Source: Longimicrobiales bacterium (lineage in GTDB: Bacteria; Gemmatimonadota; Gemmatimonadetes; Longimicrobiales; Gaopeijiaceae). From it: a stretch of 64,000 nt of DNA. This document shows positions 58,475-64,000 of this stretch, piece by piece. Under the pieces are notes generated by a model. It saw nothing but the letters and a program-made list of their open reading frames with translations, was not told the origin of the DNA and did no database searches. Location: the NCBI GenBank assembly GCA_958296005.1, contig CATQHQ010000002.1, forward strand, positions 1,168,501-1,232,500, in the 5' to 3' direction. A program made the position numbers and the translations under genes. The first letter of the stretch is position 1; every line of letters begins with the position of its first letter.

Positions 58475-59800
58475 ATGCCGAAACCTCGGGCCCATCCTTC
58501 ACGAGCCCTAATCGCCCTCTTCTGCACGCTGTTGCAAGTCTGCTTCGGCACGGTCTACGCGTGGAGCTACTTCGGGACTCTTCTGGTCCGCCAGTACAGC
58601 TGGACCCACTCGCAGACGTCGATGGCGTTCAGCATCGCCATCTTCTCGCTGGGCATCTCGGCGGCGTGGGCGGGCTCGGCGCTTCCCCGGTTGGGTCCGC
58701 GCAAGCTAGCCTTGGCCGGGAGCCTGATGTTCTCGATCGGCTACATCATCGCCGGCGTCGCCCTTCGTCTCGACATGGTGCCGCTCTTCTACCTGGGCTA
58801 CGGCGTCGTCGGGGGCGCGGGGATCGGCTTCGGGTACGTGACCCCGGTCGCCACGGCGGCCAAGTGGTTCCCGGACCGCAAGGGACTGGTGACGGGCATC
58901 GTGGTGATGGGGTTCGGCGTCGGCGCGTTCCTGCTGAGCAAGGGGTTCGCCCCGCTCCTGGTCGAGTACACGGACGGCGACCTGCCCCGGGTCTTCATGT
59001 GGCTCGGCGTGCTCTTCGCCTGCATCCTCGTGCCTTCCAGCCTGGTTCTGACCAACCCGCCCGGCGCGCCCGGCGACCGAAGCGCACCTTCGCGCAGCCG
59101 GAGCGAGAGCTACGGCGCCCGGGAGGTGCCGATGCGACGCTACCTGGCGTCCTCCGAGTTCGCCATCATGTGGGTCGTCTTCTTCTTCAACATCGCCGCC
59201 GGCATCTCGGTGATCAGCTTCCAGTCGGAGCTGCTGCAAGAGGTGTGGGGGTACGCCGAGCCCTCTCTGGAGCCGGCAACGCTGGCCGCCTACGGCGCCA
59301 CGCTGATCGCGGTGAGCTCGCTCTTCAACGGGATCGGACGGCTCTTCTGGGGGCTGCTGTCGGACCGATTCGGGCGCGTTCAGGTGTTCCGCGTGCTCCT
59401 GGCCAGCCAGATGATCGTCTTCGGCCTTCTGATGACCGAGACGAACCCCTGGATCTTCTCGGCGCTCGTGTGCTACGTCCTGCTGTGCTTCGGGGGCGGC
59501 TTCGCCACGATGCCTTCCTTCGTGCTCGACGTCTTCGGCGCGCGGCGGATGTCGGCGGTCTACGGGGCGATCCTGACCGCGTGGGCCGCAGCGGGGATCG
59601 TGGGCCCGCTCTACGTCGGATACCTCAAGGACACCTACCCGGACCGGGCGGTCATGTACTGCTTCCTAGTGGGCATCCTGATGCTGGGCGGCGGGTACGT
59701 ATTCTCGTGCCTGCTCAACGACGATCGCATCCGCTTGGAACGACCGACGATCGAGAACACCCTGCGCCGGTACGGAATCCGCCTGCCCGACCGGTCCTGA
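58475..59800 (+). CDS. MFS transporter, oxalate/formate antiporter (OFA) family
   Basis: 441 residues from ATG 58475. Twelve membrane spans. The first carries LLQVCFGTVYAWSYFGTLLVRQYSWT and the loop has GYVTPVATAAKWFPDRKGLVTGIVVMGFGVGAF, the OFA hallmark (P.. .a.kWFPdrrGl..Gi...gfG.g). RLFWGLLSDRFGR is the second-half MFS signature. Members exchange or take up small carboxylates. Following the solute-binding protein and sensor, it may be the uptake arm of that unit. The gene converges on ligD with a 2-base gap. Confidence 0.9.
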   Translation: MPKPRAHPSRALIALFCTLLQVCFGTVYAWSYFGTLLVRQYSWTHSQTSMAFSIAIFSLGISAAWAGSALPRLGPRKLALAGSLMFSIGYIIAGVALRLDMVPLFYLGYGVVGGAGIGFGYVTPVATAAKWFPDRKGLVTGIVVMGFGVGAFLLSKGFAPLLVEYTDGDLPRVFMWLGVLFACILVPSSLVLTNPPGAPGDRSAPSRSRSESYGAREVPMRRYLASSEFAIMWVVFFFNIAAGISVISFQSELLQEVWGYAEPSLEPATLAAYGATLIAVSSLFNGIGRLFWGLLSDRFGRVQVFRVLLASQMIVFGLLMTETNPWIFSALVCYVLLCFGGGFATMPSFVLDVFGARRMSAVYGAILTAWAAAGIVGPLYVGYLKDTYPDRAVMYCFLVGILMLGGGYVFSCLLNDDRIRLERPTIENTLRRYGIRLPDRS

Positions 59801-59802
59801 CC

Positions 59803-62388
59803 TTACTGGCCCCGTAGGATCCCCTGGAGGCCGCTCAGGCTGCGGCCCAGGTCGGGCTTCAGCGAGAACAGTCCGTCCAGCGGATCCGTCTTCTGGCGGG
59901 CGGTGCGCGTCGGCACGGTCTTGATGTTGTGGTCCGCGATCGACAGGCCGCCGTTCACCTCCGTCCACTCCAACGGCGCGGACACGGGGGCGCCGGGCAG
60001 GGGCCGCACGCAGTAGGGCGCCACGACCAGCCGGCCGTGACCGTTCTGCAGGAAGTCCACATAGACCTTTCGGTCGCGCTGCTCCGGGCGGCGAGCCACG
60101 GTGGCCGCGTCGGGCATCTCCCGAACCGCCACCAGCGCCAGGATCTTCCCCAAGTGCCGCGACTGCTCGTAGGTGACTTGCCGGCCGAGCGGAATCATCA
60201 CGTGGAGCCCCGTGGAGCCGCTGGTCTTGACGAACGCCGGGAGCTCGATCTCGTCGCACACCTCCTTCAGGAACAAGGCGATCCTCACCACGTCGGCGAA
60301 CGGCGCCTCCTTCGGGTCCAGGTCCAGGACGCAGTAGTCCGGGCGCGTCAGGTCGACGGTTCGGCTCTGCCAGACGTGAAGGGGAATGCTGGCGCTGTTG
60401 GCCACCCACATTAGAGACTCCAGGTCCTCCGCCACGAAGTAGTCCAGCTCGCGCCTCGAGCCTTCGCTGTAGACCCGGATCCGTCGAATCCACTCCGGCG
60501 CGTGGTCCGGGGCGTTCTTCTGGAAGAAGGACTTGCCGTGGATCCCGTCGGGGTAGCGGGTCAGCACGAGGGGCCGATCCGCCAGGTGAGGGAGGAGCCG
60601 CGGCGACACGGCGCGGTAGTACTCCACCAAGTCCCTCTTGGCGTACCCTTCCTCGGGCCAGAAGGTCTTGTCCAGGTTGGAGAAGTGGACCGTTCGTCCC
60701 GAGCCGGCAGGGGCACTGGGCCGCACGGGCTCTGGGAGTGCCCGGCTGAATTCGGTCGAGACGCACTCCTCCGGGGGCTTGTCGTCGCGGAGACGCACGA
60801 ACGCCGGATGACGCAGCAGCCCCGCCTGCGTGACCTCCTTGAACTCCACCTCGGCCACGAGCTCCGGCGCCACCCAGCGGTCGCGATCGGTTTCCGGCAC
60901 CTCGTCTCCCTTGGGCGGCGCTGCCTCGGGCATCGCCCGCAAGCGTTCCCCCAGCTCCTTCAAGAGCGACGCCGAGAAGCCGGTCCCCACCCGACCCTTG
61001 TACACGAAGCCGTCGCCTTCGCGCACGGCCAAGTGGAGCGCGCCGAAGCCCGTGGTCCCGCTCTTGGGTTCGGTGAAGCCGTGGATCGCGAAGTCCCCGG
61101 AGCGCACTTGGCGCACCTTGAGCCACGCACGGCTGCGGCCCGCCACGTACGCCGAATCGGCTCGCTTGCCCACGACCCCTTCCAGTCCCAGCCCGGCCAC
61201 GCGGCGGTACATCTCCTCGCCCCGCTCGGCGATGTGGTCCGACCAGCGGAGCGGCCCGACGGTTGGAAGGACCTCCCGCAACAGCTCCTTGCGCTTGAGG
61301 AGCGGCAGTCCCCGCAGGTCGCGTCCCTCGAACGCCAGCAGGTCGAACGCCCAATAGGTCGCGGGCAGCTGAAGGGCGGCTCGCTCCGCGTCTGCCTGGC
61401 GCACGATCCGGCCCCGTCTCTGGATCAGCCCGAAGCTAGGGATGCCCGTCTCGTCGGCGACCACCACCTCGCCGTCCATCACCAGCGCTCGGTACGGAAG
61501 CCCCCGCAGCGCCCGAGCGACCTCCGGGAACGTCGCCGTCAGGTCGTTGCCATAGCGGGAGATCAGGGACGCCGCCCCTCCCGACGACTCGGCGAGCAGC
61601 CGGTAGCCGTCGTACTTGATCTCGAAGACCCATCCCTCGCGAGAGAAGGGCTCGTCGCTGCTCTCCGCCGTCATCACCTTGATCGCTGCCGCCCGCACCG
61701 GAGCCTCCGTCGCCCCCCATCCAGCGCACCGCTCTCGAATCGCCGCCCCGAAGTCGCCCCCGGCTCCAAGCTCGTCCACCGTCAGCCCCGACAGGATCGA
61801 GTCGTCCGGGTAGTCTTCGGTGGCGCCTCGGGGGTCCTGGTAGGCGTCCCGCTCCTTGATGAGGAGCCAGTGCCGTCCCTCGCCCGCCTTCGTCCGCACC
61901 AGCGTCCACCGGCCCCGCAGCTTGTAGCCCTTCAAGTCGAAGAGGAGCTTCCCCTTCTTCATGCCGGCGTCTGGATCCTCCACCGGCACCCAGCTTCCTC
62001 GATCCCACACGATCATGGCGCCAGCCCCGTAGTTGCCCTCGGGGATCACGCCTTCGAAGCTCGCGTACTTCAGAGGGTGGTCCTCGACGTGGACAGCCAA
62101 GCGCTTGTCGGCTTGGTTGGGGGAAGGACCCTTGGGCACCGCCCAGGAGACGAGGACGCCGTTCATCTCCAGGCGCAGATCCCAGTGGAGGCCGGTGGCG
62201 CTGTGCTTCTGGACGACGAAGATCCGGTGTCCTCCGCCAGCGTCTCCGCCGCTCCGCCCTCCGTCGAACGGCTCGTTGGTCTCCGAAGGCGACCGCTTCG
62301 CCCGGTACTCGTCCAGGCGACCGCCTTCGACCGGCTCTCCGGCGGCTTCCGTCCCCACGTTCCTTGATTCTCCCGCCCCGGGCGTCAT
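59803..62388 (-). CDS. ligD: ATP-dependent DNA ligase D (PE-LIG-POL)
   Basis: 861 residues from ATG 62388 (minus; GAGGA upstream). The 62400 ATG would overlap ku. Domain order is phosphoesterase (about 55-200, with His62, His68 and Asp70 in KHSATGLHWDLRL), ligase (about 245-545; nucleotidyl Lys258 in EIKYDGYR, later VVGKRADSAY) and primase-polymerase (about 575-840; NLDKTFWPEEGY, LDLDP metal-binding Asp pair, KTSGSTGLHVMIPL). This is the Pseudomonas-type arrangement. It repairs double-strand breaks with Ku in nonhomologous end joining, here encoded divergently and adjacent. Confidence 0.97.
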   Translation of the reverse strand: MTPGAGESRNVGTEAAGEPVEGGRLDEYRAKRSPSETNEPFDGGRSGGDAGGGHRIFVVQKHSATGLHWDLRLEMNGVLVSWAVPKGPSPNQADKRLAVHVEDHPLKYASFEGVIPEGNYGAGAMIVWDRGSWVPVEDPDAGMKKGKLLFDLKGYKLRGRWTLVRTKAGEGRHWLLIKERDAYQDPRGATEDYPDDSILSGLTVDELGAGGDFGAAIRERCAGWGATEAPVRAAAIKVMTAESSDEPFSREGWVFEIKYDGYRLLAESSGGAASLISRYGNDLTATFPEVARALRGLPYRALVMDGEVVVADETGIPSFGLIQRRGRIVRQADAERAALQLPATYWAFDLLAFEGRDLRGLPLLKRKELLREVLPTVGPLRWSDHIAERGEEMYRRVAGLGLEGVVGKRADSAYVAGRSRAWLKVRQVRSGDFAIHGFTEPKSGTTGFGALHLAVREGDGFVYKGRVGTGFSASLLKELGERLRAMPEAAPPKGDEVPETDRDRWVAPELVAEVEFKEVTQAGLLRHPAFVRLRDDKPPEECVSTEFSRALPEPVRPSAPAGSGRTVHFSNLDKTFWPEEGYAKRDLVEYYRAVSPRLLPHLADRPLVLTRYPDGIHGKSFFQKNAPDHAPEWIRRIRVYSEGSRRELDYFVAEDLESLMWVANSASIPLHVWQSRTVDLTRPDYCVLDLDPKEAPFADVVRIALFLKEVCDEIELPAFVKTSGSTGLHVMIPLGRQVTYEQSRHLGKILALVAVREMPDAATVARRPEQRDRKVYVDFLQNGHGRLVVAPYCVRPLPGAPVSAPLEWTEVNGGLSIADHNIKTVPTRTARQKTDPLDGLFSLKPDLGRSLSGLQGILRGQ

Positions 62389-62391
62389 AAT
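62364..62391 (+). promoter_or_regulatory. Putative ku promoter directing a (nearly) leaderless mRNA
   Basis: TTGATT (62364-62369), 16 bases, CATAAT (62386-62391), with the ku ATG at 62399. The spacing of 7 bases from -10 to ATG places the transcription start at or beside the start codon. The element also overlaps the divergent ligD start region. Confidence 0.55.
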
Positions 62392-62398
62392 TGTCCTC

Positions 62399-63226
62399 AT
62401 GAGCGCTCGTCCGATTGCCGCGTCCACGATCTCCTTCGGCCTGGTATCCCTTCCGGTCAAGCTGTACTCCACCGGACAGTCGTCGGCAAAGGTGCGCTTC
62501 AACTGGATCAATCGGGAGACGGGCGGCAGGGTCAAGCAGCAGTACGTGGACGTTCAGACCGGCAAAGTCGTGCCCCGCGAAAACATGATCAAGGGATACG
62601 AGTTCGCCAAGGACCAGTTCGTCACCTTCGAGGCCGACGAGCTCAAGGCGCTGGAAGCCCAGGCGAAGGAGACGATCGAGATCGCCGAGTTCGTCCCGGC
62701 GGAGGAGATCGAGCGTGTCTACCTGCAACGCGCCTACTACTTGGGTCCGGCGATGGGGGGCGCCCGCGCGTACCGGCTCCTCTCCGCCGCGCTCCGGGAC
62801 TCGGGGAAAGCGGCGGTGGCGCGCTACTCCGCCCGGGGCAAGCAGTACTTGGTGGCGATCCGCCCCGTCGAAGAGGGGTTGGTGATGGAGCAGCTCCTCT
62901 ACCGCGACGAGGTTCGGTCCTTTGAAGACGTTCCTCTGGAGGACGGGAGCGTCAACGAGGCCGAACTGGCTCTGGCGCGACAGCTGGTGGACCAGGCGTC
63001 CAGCGAGTCGTTCGACCCCGGTCGCTACAAGGACGAGGTCCGAGAGCGGGTTATGGCTCTCATCGAGCGGAAGATCGAAGGCGAGCAGATCACGGTCGCG
63101 CCCGTCGCGGAGCCCGACACCAAGATCATCGACCTGATGGAGGCGCTGAAGGCGAGCTTGGCGGGAGGCGCTGCCGAGAGCAGTTCCGACGCCGGGTCGT
63201 CGAAGCTGCGCGCGACGGGCACGTAG
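62399..63226 (+). CDS. ku: Ku DNA end-binding protein (NHEJ)
   Basis: 275 residues from ATG 62399. The Ku core is clear: ARPIAASTISFGLVSLPVKLYSTGQ, VKQQYVDVQTGKVVPRENMIKGYEF, IEIAEFVPAEEIERVYLQRAYYLGP, and the arm ARGKQYLVAIRPVEEGLVMEQLLYRDEVR. It forms a homodimer that threads onto DNA ends and recruits LigD. The C-terminal tail is Ser/Ala-rich and short, with few Lys, unlike long Lys-rich tails. It is divergent from ligD with about 10 bases between starts. Confidence 0.97.
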   Translation: MSARPIAASTISFGLVSLPVKLYSTGQSSAKVRFNWINRETGGRVKQQYVDVQTGKVVPRENMIKGYEFAKDQFVTFEADELKALEAQAKETIEIAEFVPAEEIERVYLQRAYYLGPAMGGARAYRLLSAALRDSGKAAVARYSARGKQYLVAIRPVEEGLVMEQLLYRDEVRSFEDVPLEDGSVNEAELALARQLVDQASSESFDPGRYKDEVRERVMALIERKIEGEQITVAPVAEPDTKIIDLMEALKASLAGGAAESSSDAGSSKLRATGT

Positions 63227-63245
63227 GCGGCCCCGCGCGGGTCCG

Positions 63246-63446
63246 TCAGCCCTGCTTGTTCTCCCGGAAGATCCAGACCCGGATCAGCACGGCGCCCCAG
63301 ATGAGGCCGACGCCGCCCCACACCAGCTTGGCCTGCTCCGGAGACAGGTCCAGGCCTGCCTGGATGACGAGCCCCCCGCCCGCGATCAGCATCAGAGTGC
63401 CCACGAAGAAGGCCGTGTCCTCCCACTGGGAGCGTCGGTTCGGCAT
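63246..63446 (-). CDS. Small two-span membrane protein
   Basis: 66 residues from ATG 63446 (minus). Two hydrophobic stretches (FFVGTLMLIAGGGLVIQAGL and LVWGGVGLIWGAVLIRVWIF) give a helical hairpin; the C-terminus is basic. No family recognised. It is plausible as a real gene because of composition and open frame, but lacks a strong ribosome site in the sequence upstream (63447-63465). Confidence 0.5.
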   Translation of the reverse strand: MPNRRSQWEDTAFFVGTLMLIAGGGLVIQAGLDLSPEQAKLVWGGVGLIWGAVLIRVWIFRENKQG

Positions 63447-63617
63447 GGACGGACTCGCGCTTGGCAGCCGGAGGGCGGATCAGCGGCAGCGCAGCCCGGC
63501 GCCCGGTTGTGCGCCGCGACACGCTCCCGCGTCGAGGGAATCCAATGTCGCAACTTCCCCGCGCCGCCGCCACCTGTCGGCTTGGCGCCCTCCGCCGTTA
63601 GCTTCCGGCGTAGCGAT

Positions 63618-63691
63618 GCGCCCGTAGCTCAGCTGGATAGAGCATCGGCCTTCTAAGCCGAGGGTCCCAGGTTCGAGTCCTGGCGGGCGTG
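63618..63691 (+). tRNA. tRNA-Arg (anticodon TCT)
   Basis: A 74-base cloverleaf. The acceptor stem GCGCCCG pairs with CGGGCGT (first pair G-T, otherwise perfect), D arm GCTCAGCTGGATAGAGC, anticodon stem CGGCC/GCCGA-type with loop TTCTAA and anticodon TCT, and T arm CCAGG-TTCGAGT-CCTGG. CCA is not encoded. Confidence 0.95.
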
Positions 63692-63692
63692 C

Positions 63693-64000
63693 TCAACGCG
63701 GCTCTGCCGGCGGGACCGCCTCCATCAGAAGGCCAAGCGCGTTGGCGAGGGCGCCCTGGCCGGGCCCCGATCCGCTGTAATGCCCCAGGCGCACCACCAC
63801 CATCTCGTGGCTCGGGATCACGATCGTGTTCTGTCCCCCGGCGCCGGCCATGTAGAACGCGCTCTCGGGAACGGGGAACTGTCCTGCCTGGTTCACCCAG
63901 AAGAACCCGCCCCCGTACTGGTGACGTCCGTCGGCCTCCCAGCCGGGCGCCAGGGTGGACACGTAGTCCACGTACCCCTCCGGCAGGATCCGCTCGCCGT
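63693..64000 (-). CDS. Serine hydrolase (beta-lactamase family), C-terminal fragment
   Basis: The minus-strand frame is open to the window edge (about 102 residues), so the protein start is outside. It encodes YGGGFFWVNQAG, AFYMAGAGGQNTIVIPSHEMVVVRLGHY, a C-terminal segment typical of class C-like beta-lactamase/serine-hydrolase proteins, which have the AxGAGGQ-like motif at the third active-site region. The catalytic Ser and Lys lie beyond the edge. It is separate from the homologue at 23387. Confidence 0.8.
   Translation of the reverse strand, partial: GERILPEGYVDYVSTLAPGWEADGRHQYGGGFFWVNQAGQFPVPESAFYMAGAGGQNTIVIPSHEMVVVRLGHYSGSGPGQGALANALGLLMEAVPPAEPR

Overview
The window is GC-rich DNA from a Gram-negative bacterium, most likely a Gemmatimonadota member or close relative. 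Supporting this are many Sec and Tat signal peptides and lipoboxes, TonB receptor parts, an RND pump with a TolC partner, secreted Asp-box (BNR) propeller protein, DUF5916, DUF1592/DUF1552 and carboxypeptidase-like/plug proteins, with frequent GTG starts and ATGA overlaps. No rRNA is present, so the phylum call is inference from gene content.

Layout. 1-2718: a likely zinc-handling cluster (TonB receptor C-terminus, His/acid-rich lipoprotein, CDF exporter, ZIP-like membrane protein). 2738-9540: a propeller lipoprotein, a large BNR protein, a DAO-type oxidoreductase and prephenate dehydratase. 9640-21834: a complete type I-E CRISPR-Cas locus (cas3-cse1-cse2-cas7e-cas5e-cas6e-cas1-cas2, then 39 repeats), preceded by a small, oppositely oriented, decayed array of the same repeat family and by a dinB-like gene. 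21835-23386: a graveyard of inverted relics (a scrambled piece of the M16 peptidase gene, an ISNCY-like transposase, a piece of the dinB-like gene). 23387-29952: serine hydrolase, M16 peptidase, DUF5916 outer-membrane protein. 29980-36291 (minus): a four-gene secreted module (DUF1592-type cytochrome, DUF1552, ankyrin protein, 188-aa exported protein). 36454-40579: two barrel-less carboxypeptidase-like/plug proteins around an AhpE-like peroxiredoxin, an AI-2E-family permease and a small conserved protein. 40683-47443: cold-shock protein and a TolC-MFP-RND efflux operon. 47448-56303: two gamma-glutamyltransferase-family proteins around a minus-strand GlnRS-YqeY fusion, an alpha/beta hydrolase and an M3 oligopeptidase. 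56352-59800: Tat-exported solute-binding protein, an output-less HAMP sensor and an OFA-type MFS permease. 59803-63226: divergent ligD and ku (bacterial NHEJ). 63246-64000: small membrane protein, tRNA-Arg(TCT) and the end of a serine hydrolase.

How the parts fit. The I-E locus looks intact and functional: nuclease, helicase and adaptation residues are present and most of the array is nearly uniform. Its borders are scarred. The leader-distal end of the array stops seven bases into a 40th repeat, exactly where an inverted M16 relic begins. A dinB-like gene lies on one side and an inverted dinB fragment on the other. This records rearrangement around the locus. The best candidates for undescribed biology are the two secreted 'plug without barrel' proteins with conserved cysteines, the DUF1592/DUF1552/ankyrin module, and the solute-binding protein paired with a HAMP sensor that has no output domain.
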